Position numbers and translations under genes: made by a program. The notes below the pieces were generated by a model. That model did not search any database, was not told the origin of the DNA, and was given only the letters and a program-made list of their open reading frames with translations. From an uncultured Variovorax sp. (GTDB lineage Bacteria > Pseudomonadota > Gammaproteobacteria > Burkholderiales > Burkholderiaceae), in assembly GCA_946478645.1 (NCBI GenBank), contig CAMLCW010000005.1:1-38755 (forward strand): a stretch of DNA of 38,755 nucleotides. Direction: 5' to 3'. Position 1 is the stretch's first letter, and the number at the start of each line of letters is the position of its first letter. Shown one piece after another: positions 24,739 to 32,207 of this stretch.

Positions 24739-25641
24739 ATGAAGAAGCTATTGGACGGCCGCGTGGCCATCGTCACCGGGGCCGGCAGCGGCCTGGGCCG
24801 CGCGCATGCGCTCGAACTGGCGCGGCACGGCGCGCGCGTGGTGGTCAACGACGTGGCGGGCAGCCATGCGGGCTCGCCCGCGCAGGCCGTGGTCGACGAG
24901 ATCGCGCGCGCCGGCGGCAGCGCCATGGCCGACGGCGGCGACGTGACCGACTTCGCCGCCATGCAGGCCATGGCCGTGCGCACCGTCGAGGCATGGGGCC
25001 GCATCGACATCCTCGTCAACAACGCGGGCGTGCTGCGCGACCGCAGCTTCTCGAAGATGCCGCTCGACGACTTCCGCCTGGTGATGGAGGTGCACCTGAT
25101 GGGCAGCGTGCATTGCACCAAGGCCGTGTGGGAGACCATGCGCGCGCAGCGCCACGGCCGCATCGTGATGACGACCTCGTCGTCGGGCCTGTACGGCAAC
25201 TTCGGCCAGTCGAACTACAGCGCGGCCAAGATGGCGCTGGTCGGCCTGATGCAGACGCTCGCGCTCGAAGGCGAGCGCCACGGCGTGCGCGTGAACTGCC
25301 TCGCGCCCACCGCCGCCACCGCGATGACCGAGGGCGTGCTGCCGCCCGAGGCGCTGGCGCGGCTGCAGCCCGCCTACGTGAGCCCCGCGCTGGTGGCGCT
25401 GGTGGGCGACGACGCGCCCACGCGCACCATCCTGCTCGCGGGCGCGGGCAGCTTCGAGAGCGCCCACGTCACGATGACCGAAGGCATCTTCGTCGACGCG
25501 ACCACCGGCGTGGCCGAGCAGGTCGCCGCGCGCCTGGACGAAGTCTGCGAGCGCCGCGGCGAGCGCGTGCCCGGCACCGGCTTCGAGCAGTACCAGCACG
25601 AGCTGGCCAAGGCCGGCTTCGCGGTGCCGCTGCCGCACTGA
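24739..25641 (+). CDS. SDR-family dehydrogenase, 3-hydroxyacyl-CoA dehydrogenase (MFE-2-like)
   Basis: This 300-residue SDR has VTGAGSGLGRAHALELARHGARVVVNDV (12-39), the opening typical of peroxisomal multifunctional-enzyme-2-like hydroxyacyl-CoA dehydrogenases. It also has VNNAGVLRDRSFSKM (93-107), Ser147 and the Tyr160/Lys164 pair in NYSAAKMAL, plus the long C-terminal extension seen in that group. It should oxidise a 3-hydroxyacyl-CoA or hydroxyacid to the 3-keto form, fitting the upstream keto-acid cleavage enzyme. ATG at 24739 is preceded by TCAGGAGCATCC. It is 38 nt from the gene before and 32 nt from the esterase gene after it. Confidence 0.92.
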   Translation: MKKLLDGRVAIVTGAGSGLGRAHALELARHGARVVVNDVAGSHAGSPAQAVVDEIARAGGSAMADGGDVTDFAAMQAMAVRTVEAWGRIDILVNNAGVLRDRSFSKMPLDDFRLVMEVHLMGSVHCTKAVWETMRAQRHGRIVMTTSSSGLYGNFGQSNYSAAKMALVGLMQTLALEGERHGVRVNCLAPTAATAMTEGVLPPEALARLQPAYVSPALVALVGDDAPTRTILLAGAGSFESAHVTMTEGIFVDATTGVAEQVAARLDEVCERRGERVPGTGFEQYQHELAKAGFAVPLPH

Positions 25642-25673
25642 TCACCCACAACGAACGACATAGGAGACAAACC

Positions 25674-27455
25674 ATGACATCCAGCCATCGAGATTTCGCC
25701 CTGACCGTCGCCGCCTGCCTTGCCGTGAGCGCCACACTCGTCGGCTGCGGTGGGGGTGGCGGCGGCGGCAGCGGCTTTCCGTTCCTGCCCCCGCCTTCGG
25801 CCGGCCAGCCCCCCGGGCCGCCGCCGCCGCCGCCACCGCCCGCCCCGCCGCCGAGCGCCGCGCTCGAATGCGAGCAGCTCGCCGGCATGGCGGTGCCCGC
25901 CTCGGCCATCGGCCTGCCCACCATGGGCGCGACGGTCACGGCCGCGAAGACCGTTGCCGCCAGCGGCAGCGGCGCCGCGGCGGTGCCCGAGCACTGCGAG
26001 GTGGCGGGCAAGATCGCGCCGGTCGATGCCACCGCACCCGACATCCGCTTTGCGGTCGCGCTGCCCACGGCCTGGAACCAGAAGGTCGTGATGCTCGGCG
26101 GCGGCGGCTTCAACGGCAGCATTCCCAACGTCAAGGGCAATGTGTCGAACGGCGCCATCGACCGGCCCACGCCGCTGGGCCGCGGCTATGCCACCTTCGC
26201 GAGCGACTCGGGCCACCAGGCCAATGCGCTCGGCTCGCAGGACGGGCGCTTCGGCCTCAACGACGAGGCCGTGCGCAACTTCGGCGGCGACGCGCTCAAG
26301 AAGACGCACGACGCCGCGCTCGCCATCGTCAAGGCGCGCTACGCCGAAAGCCCGCGCAAGGCCTACTTCGCGGGCGGCTCGACCGGCGGGCGCGAGGCGG
26401 TCACCGCGATCCAGCGCTGGCCTGCCGACTGGGACGGCGCGATCGCCTGGTATCCGGCCTGGAACGACGCCGCCGCGCTGCTCGGCGGCCACCGCATGAG
26501 CCGCGCGCTCGCGCAGCCCGGCGCCTACCCGAACGCGGCCAAGCGCGAACTGCTCTACAACGCCGCGATGGAAGCCTGCGATGCGCTCGACGGCGTGGCC
26601 GACGGGCTCATCAGCCATCAGACGCTGTGCAACGCGCGCTTCGACCCGGTCACCGCCACCGTCAAGGGCGCGCCCTTGCGCTGCGCGGGCGGCGCCGAAC
26701 TCGGCGACGGCTGCCTGTCGGATGCGCAGATCACCGCGATGAAGACCATCGACAGCGCGACGCACTTCCGCTTCCCGCTCGCGAGCGGCGAGACGCAGTA
26801 CCCGGGCTACAACATCTGGGGCGCCGACCCCGGCATCACCACCTGGACCTCGCCGCTCGAGCCGGTCGTGACCTTCCTCGCCTTCGGCACCACGCAGCCC
26901 GCCAACCCGATGCCCGCGACCGCGCCGTACATCAGCGTGCTGACCGACCAGTGGATCAAGTACTCGGTCACGCGCGATCCGGGCTTCGACTCGCTCTCGC
27001 TCGATCCGGAGGACCCGGGGCCGTGGGCCAGCCGCATCAGCGCGCTGAGCACCCAGCTCGACGCGAGCACCGACATCTCGGCGTTCAAGGCGCGCGGCGG
27101 CAAGCTGCTGCTCGCGCACGGCCTCGCCGACGTGCTGGTCAGCGCCCGCGCCACCGAGCAGTACTACCAGCGGCTGCAGTCGCAGATGGGCCCGGCCGAG
27201 GTCGACACTTTCGTGCGCTACTACGAAGTGGCCGGCCTGGGCCACGCGGTCAGCAGCGTGTTCAACGCGACCTGGGACGCACTGACCGCGCTGGAGGCCT
27301 GGTCGGAGCAGGGCACCGCGCCCCGCGCCCAGGTCACGACCGACACCGCCGGCGTCCCGGGGCGGACCCGGCCGCTGTGCGACTACCCGAAGTGGCCGCA
27401 GTACAAGGGCACGGGCGACGTCAACCTGGCGGCTTCGTTCCAGTGCGTCTACTGA
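25674..27455 (+). CDS. Tannase/feruloyl-esterase-family lipoprotein
   Basis: This 593-residue protein has a lipoprotein signal (lipobox LVGC near residue 24) followed by a Gly run and a long Pro run that form a flexible spacer, suggesting an outer-membrane-anchored, possibly surface, enzyme. The alpha/beta-hydrolase part has the nucleophile motif GGSTGGREA, the ACDALDGVADGLISHQTLC lid segment of tannases, and an acid motif in LLAHGLADVLVS. The catalytic His is in GLGHAVSS. The family hydrolyses aromatic or terephthalate-type esters. The paired cysteines next to Ser and His (CS-D-HC motif) are absent: Gly and Ala are found. It is the last gene of the operon. ATG at 25674 follows TAGGAGAC. Confidence 0.88.
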   Translation: MTSSHRDFALTVAACLAVSATLVGCGGGGGGGSGFPFLPPPSAGQPPGPPPPPPPPAPPPSAALECEQLAGMAVPASAIGLPTMGATVTAAKTVAASGSGAAAVPEHCEVAGKIAPVDATAPDIRFAVALPTAWNQKVVMLGGGGFNGSIPNVKGNVSNGAIDRPTPLGRGYATFASDSGHQANALGSQDGRFGLNDEAVRNFGGDALKKTHDAALAIVKARYAESPRKAYFAGGSTGGREAVTAIQRWPADWDGAIAWYPAWNDAAALLGGHRMSRALAQPGAYPNAAKRELLYNAAMEACDALDGVADGLISHQTLCNARFDPVTATVKGAPLRCAGGAELGDGCLSDAQITAMKTIDSATHFRFPLASGETQYPGYNIWGADPGITTWTSPLEPVVTFLAFGTTQPANPMPATAPYISVLTDQWIKYSVTRDPGFDSLSLDPEDPGPWASRISALSTQLDASTDISAFKARGGKLLLAHGLADVLVSARATEQYYQRLQSQMGPAEVDTFVRYYEVAGLGHAVSSVFNATWDALTALEAWSEQGTAPRAQVTTDTAGVPGRTRPLCDYPKWPQYKGTGDVNLAASFQCVY

Positions 27456-27487
27456 CACCCGGCCCGGCCGGACCGTTCCGCCGGGTG
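27456..27487. terminator. Perfect inverted repeat between convergent genes (probable bidirectional terminator)
   Basis: CACCCGGC (27456-27463) and GCCGGGTG (27480-27487) form perfect 8-bp arms around a 16-nt, GC-rich loop. The element starts at the base after the esterase stop and ends 13 nt beyond the stop of the opposing DUF378 gene. There is no T-tract, so termination efficiency is uncertain, but the placement is typical for convergent operons. Confidence 0.6.
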
Positions 27488-27500
27488 CCGCGATGCACGC

Positions 27501-27749
27501 TCAGTGCACGCCGCGCTTGCGGAAGGGGATGCTGATGCAGTAGAGGCCCGCGAGGCCCACGAGCACATAGACGATGCGGCTCGCCATCGACATCTCGCCG
27601 AGCAGGGCCGCGACCAGGTCGAAGCCGAACGCGCCGACGAGGCCCCAGTTGAGCGCACCGATGACGACGAGCGCCCACGCGATCCAGTCGAGCGCATTGA
27701 AGCCCGTGGATTGCACGTGCGTAGAGGAATTCGAAGTGAGTGTGGCCAT
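27501..27749 (-). CDS. DUF378 small membrane protein
   Basis: This 82-residue protein has two hydrophobic helices: LDWIAWALVVIGALNWGLVGAFGFDLVAALL (about 20-50) and IVYVLVGLAGLYCISIPF (about 58-75). The IGALNWGLVG motif is the signature of DUF378/YuzA-type proteins, whose function is unknown. ATG at 27749 follows CAGGAGCCCGGC. It lies downstream of the leaderless endonuclease gene in the same direction but separated by 145 bp with a hairpin, so it may be a separate transcript. Confidence 0.85.
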   Translation of the reverse strand: MATLTSNSSTHVQSTGFNALDWIAWALVVIGALNWGLVGAFGFDLVAALLGEMSMASRIVYVLVGLAGLYCISIPFRKRGVH

Positions 27750-27793
27750 GCCGGGCTCCTGAAGGATGAAGAAGAGCCCGAGTCTCTGGAGCA

Positions 27794-27813
27794 CCCGGGT
27801 GCGCGGACCCGGG
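27794..27813 (-). other. GC-rich hairpin upstream of the DUF378 gene
   Basis: CCCGGGT (27794-27800) and ACCCGGG (27807-27813) are perfect 7-bp arms around the loop GCGCGG. It falls 80 nt after the endonuclease stop and 45 nt before the DUF378 start. It may be a weak terminator of the effector island or a leader hairpin; no T-tract is visible. Confidence 0.4.
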
Positions 27814-27894
27814 CGAAGTCGCAAGGGGCTGTAGGCAATGCCCCACGCTCGGATCCACTGCAGAGTTGCGACGGCAGGCAGCCGCCGGCGCAGC

Positions 27895-28809
27895 TCAGCC
27901 CGCAAGCCTGGTGTCGGTGAAGCGCCGGATCGGCTGCACGAAAGCGATGTCCGCGCCCTCGAGCACGTCGCGGCCCTGGAGGCTGTCGAACCGGAGCCCG
28001 GTCTCCGCCTCGATGAACGCAAGCGGCCGCTGCGAGGTGCCGAAATCCTCCAGGTCGCGCGCGACGCCTGCATCGAGGTAGGTGCCCTGGCTCATCACAT
28101 AGGCGATGGCGGTCAGTTCGCCCGTGGCCTCGCTGAGGAAGGCGACGACCTTCCAGAAATCGCGCGGGATCCGGATGCCGAAGCGCTCGGGATCGTCCGG
28201 CCGGAGCACGGGCCCCGTGAAGACGCTGATGCGCTTGTCGTCGCCCTTGGCGTTGCCGAGGATGTAGTCCTCCAGGTCGCCCCACAGCCCTTCGTTGAAG
28301 GGCTGCCACTGCGGGCAGGCATTGGTCGCGAAGAAGGTGTCGATGTTGGCGCGCTGCGCCGTCGCGAGCGAGCCCCAGTTCGGATCCTGCCGGCGCGTCA
28401 TGTGGCCGCGGGAGAACTTCCCGTCCTGCCCGGGGCCATACGCCTCCCGCAGCATCTGGTATTCCTTCGGGATGCGGCCGTCGTAGTTCCAGGTGTCGTG
28501 GCGCGGCACGTTCTTCGATGTGGCGCCGTCGACATTGCATGCGGAATAGAGCGGCATGCGGCGAGAGATGCACTGCACCGTGCTGAAGTGCTGGTACTTG
28601 AGCTCGATGGCGCCGTCTTCGAGCGCTGCGATGTCTTCCAGCGCGATGGCATCGGTGATCGACGGCAGGTCCACAGTGGCGGCGTCGCCGAGGAAATCGG
28701 GCGCGTAGCCGCCCCGGCCCCTGAAGAATTCGGGCGGCCTGGGCGTGGCCGCCACGCGCTGGATTCCCGCCCACGAGCTGCTCACGACCTGGATGTCTGC
28801 GTCGGACAT
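27895..28809 (-). CDS. DNA/RNA non-specific endonuclease (NucA-type) without signal peptide
   Basis: This 304-residue protein matches the beta-beta-alpha-metal non-specific nuclease family. It has MPLYSACNVDG (85-95), the active-site motif FSRGHMTRRQDPNW (132-145) with His136 and Ser133 where most members have Asp, and TFFATNACPQWQPFNEGLWGDLE (158-180), whose Asn and Glu fit metal binding and catalysis. The family cuts DNA and RNA with Mg2+. Most bacterial relatives are secreted by a signal peptide, but none is present here. The gene is 53 nt downstream of the T6SS/protease island in the same direction, so export as a cargo is possible but unproven. ATG at 28809 follows CGGAGAAG. Confidence 0.88.
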   Translation of the reverse strand: MSDADIQVVSSSWAGIQRVAATPRPPEFFRGRGGYAPDFLGDAATVDLPSITDAIALEDIAALEDGAIELKYQHFSTVQCISRRMPLYSACNVDGATSKNVPRHDTWNYDGRIPKEYQMLREAYGPGQDGKFSRGHMTRRQDPNWGSLATAQRANIDTFFATNACPQWQPFNEGLWGDLEDYILGNAKGDDKRISVFTGPVLRPDDPERFGIRIPRDFWKVVAFLSEATGELTAIAYVMSQGTYLDAGVARDLEDFGTSQRPLAFIEAETGLRFDSLQGRDVLEGADIAFVQPIRRFTDTRLAG

Positions 28810-28862
28810 GGGACTTCTCTCCGAAAAACCTGTGGCCGCCATCGGCCATGGGCGCCTCTCGG

Positions 28863-29114
28863 CTACTTGCCGAGCTTGGCGCGTGCGTTTTTCAGATTGA
28901 AGACAGGTTTGCGGATTTCCGCGAAGCCGGGCCGGGACACGGCCCATTCGGGGTTGCGTTCGAGCGCGGCCAGTTGCGCGTCGTCGACCTGGGCCTCGAC
29001 CAGGGTGCCCGTCTTGGGCGTCAGGACGGCGCCGGGCACGCAGCGCCGCAGGCGCGCCTCGGCCGACGATTGCCGCTCGGGACTGCCCATGTAGGTCAAT
29101 ACCACGCTTGTCAC
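28863..29114 (-). CDS. Small protein resembling a stand-alone I9 protease propeptide/inhibitor
   Basis: This 83-residue protein is read from GTG at 29114, which overlaps the TGA of the upstream subtilisin-like protease (GTGA), so it is translationally coupled to it. It begins VTSVVLTYMG and contains LVEAQVDDAQLAALERNPEWAVSRPGF. The second half resembles the inhibitor_I9 pattern of subtilisin propeptides (a strand, then xxQLxxLxxNPxVxxVxPD). The protease has no recognisable I9 domain of its own. I infer an immunity-type inhibitor or folding chaperone for that protease, comparable in principle to the free-standing yeast proteinase B inhibitor. Similarity is by eye only; a hypothetical protein is the cautious call. 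Confidence 0.55.
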   Translation of the reverse strand: MTSVVLTYMGSPERQSSAEARLRRCVPGAVLTPKTGTLVEAQVDDAQLAALERNPEWAVSRPGFAEIRKPVFNLKNARAKLGK

Positions 29115-30673
29115 TTCAGAACTCCGAACCCTTCGTACTCGGCCGGCCATCCCACCTTGCGGGTGGCCTGCGACAGCATCTGGACGATGGCGTCGGCCTT
29201 TTCAGGACCCGGGGGCATGTTAAGCAGCTTCGAATTCCCTGACAACAGACGGGCCGCCATGCCCGAGGTGAACGGCGTGGCCATCGAGGTGCCCGACATC
29301 ATCGCGTACCTGTTGCCGGGAAACGTCGACAGCACGGCGACGCCCGGGCCGATGAAGTCGGTCGACACCCCGTGGTTCGAAAACGCCGCGACGAACTCCT
29401 TCCTGCGGCGGATCTCGCTTTCCTGAAAGCTCTCGGGGCAATCCGCCGGGAAGGTCGCGTCGCGGCCGAGCGCGCCGACGCCCAGGGTGTGGCTGTACCG
29501 GGCGGGATAGCGCAGCAGCGACTGCCCGTCGTTGCCGGTGGCCGCGAACACGGCCATGCCGGCATTGCGCGCCTTGTCGAGAATGTCGGGCATCTCCGGC
29601 ATGGGCTCGAGGCTACCCATGCTGATGTTGACGATGTGGCAGCCGTCGCCGATCGCGCGTTCGAGCGCACTGGCGATGTCGCTCGACTTCGCGCGCCCGC
29701 GCTCCCCGTTCTTGGGGCACACGCGGTAGGCCAGCAGCCGGCAGGCCGGCGCGAGGCCATGGATGCCGGTCCCCGCGGCCATCCTGCCCGCGATGATGCC
29801 CGCGACGTGCGTGCCGTGTCCGATGCCGTTGTCGAGGAAGTCGGCCGGGTCTTCGCCGGTGACGAAGCAGGCGCCACCCGCCACGGCGATGTCGGCATGC
29901 GGCCCGACGCCGCTGTCGATCACGCCGACGGTGACGCCGGCGCCCGCCTGCGCATCCCAGGGCGCGTAGTGCGAGAGCAGCCGGAAGACGTCGGGCACCA
30001 GCGGCATGGCCCGGATGTCGAGGCGCTTCGGTGCCGCGACGCGGTCGAATCCCTTCACGAAGACCGACCAGTGCGTGTGTTCCGGCTCGACGAGGATCAT
30101 TTCCACGCGCGGATAGAGCACGGGGATCGCGAGTGCCGCGATGCCGCGGTCATCGGTGACGGCGGGCACGTGCGCGCCGTCCCAATCGACGAGCGCCTTG
30201 ACGCGGACGCCGGGCACGGGATGGCCCTGCGGATCGGCAAGGCGCAACTCGAATCGCCGGACCTTGGCACCGGCCGCGACCTGGATCGCACCGGCCTCCA
30301 GTTCGTCGCCGAGCGGCCGCGTGTATTGCAGGTAGGCCCATGCGGCAGGCGAGACCCGCAGGCCCGGCGTATTCCGGCGCAGCGCGAGCAAGGCCGATGC
30401 GTCGGCCTTCATGACCGAGGCCCCGTCGAGTTGCCTGACGAGGTCCATCCGGGGCGCACCGCGGCCTTGCACGCCCTGCCTGAGCGCCTCTTCGGCACGG
30501 CCCAGGTGGATGGCGCCCAGCGTCGCCAGTTCGGCGCTGCCGGGTGCGGCGCCCTTCGGCGGCCAGACGATGACGTCGTCGGAAAACCGCGCTTCGGCAG
30601 CGATGCGGCGCAGGCGCAGCTGCTGCAGCAAGCGCGCGATCTTCTCGCCGTCGAACCCCGGGGTGCTAGCCAT
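29111..30673 (-). CDS. Subtilisin-like (S8) serine protease, leaderless
   Basis: This 520-residue protein has a complete S8 triad: Asp253 in VGVIDSGVGPHADI, His286 in GHGTHVAGIIAG, Ser463 in SGTSMATPFTSGMAA, with oxyanion Asn381 in FAATGND. About 230 residues precede the catalytic domain. They include a beta-sandwich-like stretch (about 140-210, FELRLADPQGHPVPGVRVKA) resembling carboxypeptidase-regulatory or Ig-like folds. No signal peptide and no I9 propeptide are visible. It overlaps the preceding gene by 8 nt and the next by 4 nt, which ties it to the Hcp/VgrG island. It may be a secreted effector or an intracellular processing protease. Confidence 0.92.
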   Translation of the reverse strand: MASTPGFDGEKIARLLQQLRLRRIAAEARFSDDVIVWPPKGAAPGSAELATLGAIHLGRAEEALRQGVQGRGAPRMDLVRQLDGASVMKADASALLALRRNTPGLRVSPAAWAYLQYTRPLGDELEAGAIQVAAGAKVRRFELRLADPQGHPVPGVRVKALVDWDGAHVPAVTDDRGIAALAIPVLYPRVEMILVEPEHTHWSVFVKGFDRVAAPKRLDIRAMPLVPDVFRLLSHYAPWDAQAGAGVTVGVIDSGVGPHADIAVAGGACFVTGEDPADFLDNGIGHGTHVAGIIAGRMAAGTGIHGLAPACRLLAYRVCPKNGERGRAKSSDIASALERAIGDGCHIVNISMGSLEPMPEMPDILDKARNAGMAVFAATGNDGQSLLRYPARYSHTLGVGALGRDATFPADCPESFQESEIRRRKEFVAAFSNHGVSTDFIGPGVAVLSTFPGNRYAMMSGTSMATPFTSGMAARLLSGNSKLLNMPPGPEKADAIVQMLSQATRKVGWPAEYEGFGVLK

Positions 30674-31673
30674 AGCAGCCGGGCGCCAGCAAGGTGACGC
30701 GGTAGATCCGGTCTTCGAGGAAGCTGTAGAGCACGTGGACGTCGCAGAGCGCGGTGCGCCACAGCTGGTAGCCGTCGTCGCCGTCGATCGACTCCTTGAA
30801 GGGGCGCGTGCCGGCCTTCGCCATCGCGGCGTCCATCGTGTCGGTCATGCGCAGGCCCCACGGCAGCGGGCCGGTGTAGCCGCTGCTCTGGAAATCGAGG
30901 TCGGCGCGGTAGCGCACGCCGCTCAGGCACGGCGCGGCGCTGCGCGGTGCGCCGGGCACGGCATCGGCGATCTCGGCGCCGGGCTTGAAGTAGAGCTCGA
31001 TGCCGAGCTCGCGCGAGCAGTCGGCCTCGCCGTATGTCGCGATCTCGCGCGCCTTGCTGCCCAGTGCGAAAGGCGCGAAGCCGGGGTCGGCGGCCAGCGC
31101 CGACAGCGGACGGCCGAATTGCCGCGCGAGGTGGTCGGGCGACGGCACGGCGACGGCGGACGCCGGTGCCGATGCGGGCCGCGCCATCGTCACCAGCCTG
31201 AGCCGGCCCGTGCCGCGCTCGAAGCCCACGTCGACCTCGGCCTCGGGCGTCGACCAACGCGCCTTCGAGACCTCCGGGCCCGCACGCCAGAGGTCCGCGG
31301 GCGGCCCGAGGCGCTGCAGCACGTCGCCGGCCCGGTCGTCGGCGCGCAGCGCGAGCGGCAGGGCGCCGGCATACGGCGTCCACGGCGAACCGATGCGCAG
31401 CAGCAGCGAGACCCGGCTCAGCACGAGGCTGCCGCCGCTCGAGGGCTCGCCGTAGCGCGCCGCGTGGCTTTCCGCATCGGTGAAGAAGAGGTAGATGCCC
31501 CGGCCGCGATCGATGAGCGACAGGCGGTGGTCCGCACGGGCCTGCGCCAGCGCCTCGTCGTCGATCCATGCGCGCTGCTCCCAGCCTTCGACCAGCGCCT
31601 GCACCCGCGCGCTCTCCCAGGCTCGGCCCAGCAGGGAGATGCCGGTCTCGAAGGCGGGCGCCGTGCTGTTCAT
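30666..31673 (-). CDS. Hypothetical two-module protein, candidate immunity/adaptor
   Basis: This 335-residue soluble protein has no family I can name. It is built from two copies of a module of about 140 residues (about 20-163 and 183-332). Each ends in a Y-x-G-x-L-P-x-x-L segment (PYAGALPLAL at 100-109, GYTGPLPWGL at 266-274), then a helix, a W, and an alternating hydrophobic strand such as DVHVLYSF. The 160-residue neighbour upstream is one more copy. It lies between the toxin/candidate-immunity pair and the protease gene, overlapping the protease start by 8 nt. I infer an immunity protein or effector adaptor. ATG at 31673 is chosen to avoid overlap with the gene before. Confidence 0.7.
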   Translation of the reverse strand: MNSTAPAFETGISLLGRAWESARVQALVEGWEQRAWIDDEALAQARADHRLSLIDRGRGIYLFFTDAESHAARYGEPSSGGSLVLSRVSLLLRIGSPWTPYAGALPLALRADDRAGDVLQRLGPPADLWRAGPEVSKARWSTPEAEVDVGFERGTGRLRLVTMARPASAPASAVAVPSPDHLARQFGRPLSALAADPGFAPFALGSKAREIATYGEADCSRELGIELYFKPGAEIADAVPGAPRSAAPCLSGVRYRADLDFQSSGYTGPLPWGLRMTDTMDAAMAKAGTRPFKESIDGDDGYQLWRTALCDVHVLYSFLEDRIYRVTLLAPGCYG

Positions 31674-31689
31674 CGCTGCGCGCAGGCTG

Positions 31690-32172
31690 TCACTTGAAAG
31701 GCACCGAGTACGAGAGATTCCAGAGTGACCCGTCGTCGTTGTACGTGGCGCGCACCTGCAGCCCCTCCTTCGTCCACTGGTCCCACTCGACCACGCCGTC
31801 GTCTTCTTCAGTGCTGTCCGGCGGGCCGAATGCAGCCAGCGCCTCCTCACGTCCCGCGGCCGGGCCGCTGCCGAAAGGGATCGGCCCCTGGTAGGGCTTG
31901 AAGCTCTTGCCGCCCGGGCCGTAGGCGAACACCGCGGCGAGGATCGCCTTGCCTGCGTCCTTGGGGGCGCCCATCTTCCGTTCGTAGCCCTCGCGCTCCC
32001 AGAAGGCGAGTTCGAGCCCCAGCGGCTTGAGCTCGATGGCGTCGGAGCCTTCGGTGCGCAGCGTCTTGGGCGACAGCGACTGCATGCTGGCGCCCGCGGA
32101 TTTCAGCAGCTGCTCGAAGTGGGTGTCGAGCTCGGAATGGCCCAGGAAGGGCAACAGGTCGTTCAGTGTCAT
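31690..32172 (-). CDS. Hypothetical single-module protein, candidate immunity to the adjacent toxin
   Basis: This 160-residue soluble protein begins MTLNDLLPFLGHSELDTHFEQLL and contains IELKPLGLELAFWE, PYQGPIPFG and GLQVRATYNDDGSLWNLSY. It is one copy of the module found twice in the gene downstream. Cytoplasmic, acidic, and directly after the toxin gene: this is the usual position of an immunity protein. ATG at 32172 has GGAG eight bases upstream; an in-frame ATG at 32211 would overlap the toxin stop as ATGA and give 173 residues, so both starts are plausible. The function is inferred from position. Confidence 0.75.
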   Translation of the reverse strand: MTLNDLLPFLGHSELDTHFEQLLKSAGASMQSLSPKTLRTEGSDAIELKPLGLELAFWEREGYERKMGAPKDAGKAILAAVFAYGPGGKSFKPYQGPIPFGSGPAAGREEALAAFGPPDSTEEDDGVVEWDQWTKEGLQVRATYNDDGSLWNLSYSVPFK

Positions 32173-32207
32173 GCGTCGTGCTCCGGTGCGTTCATGCGGT
32201 GAGTCTG

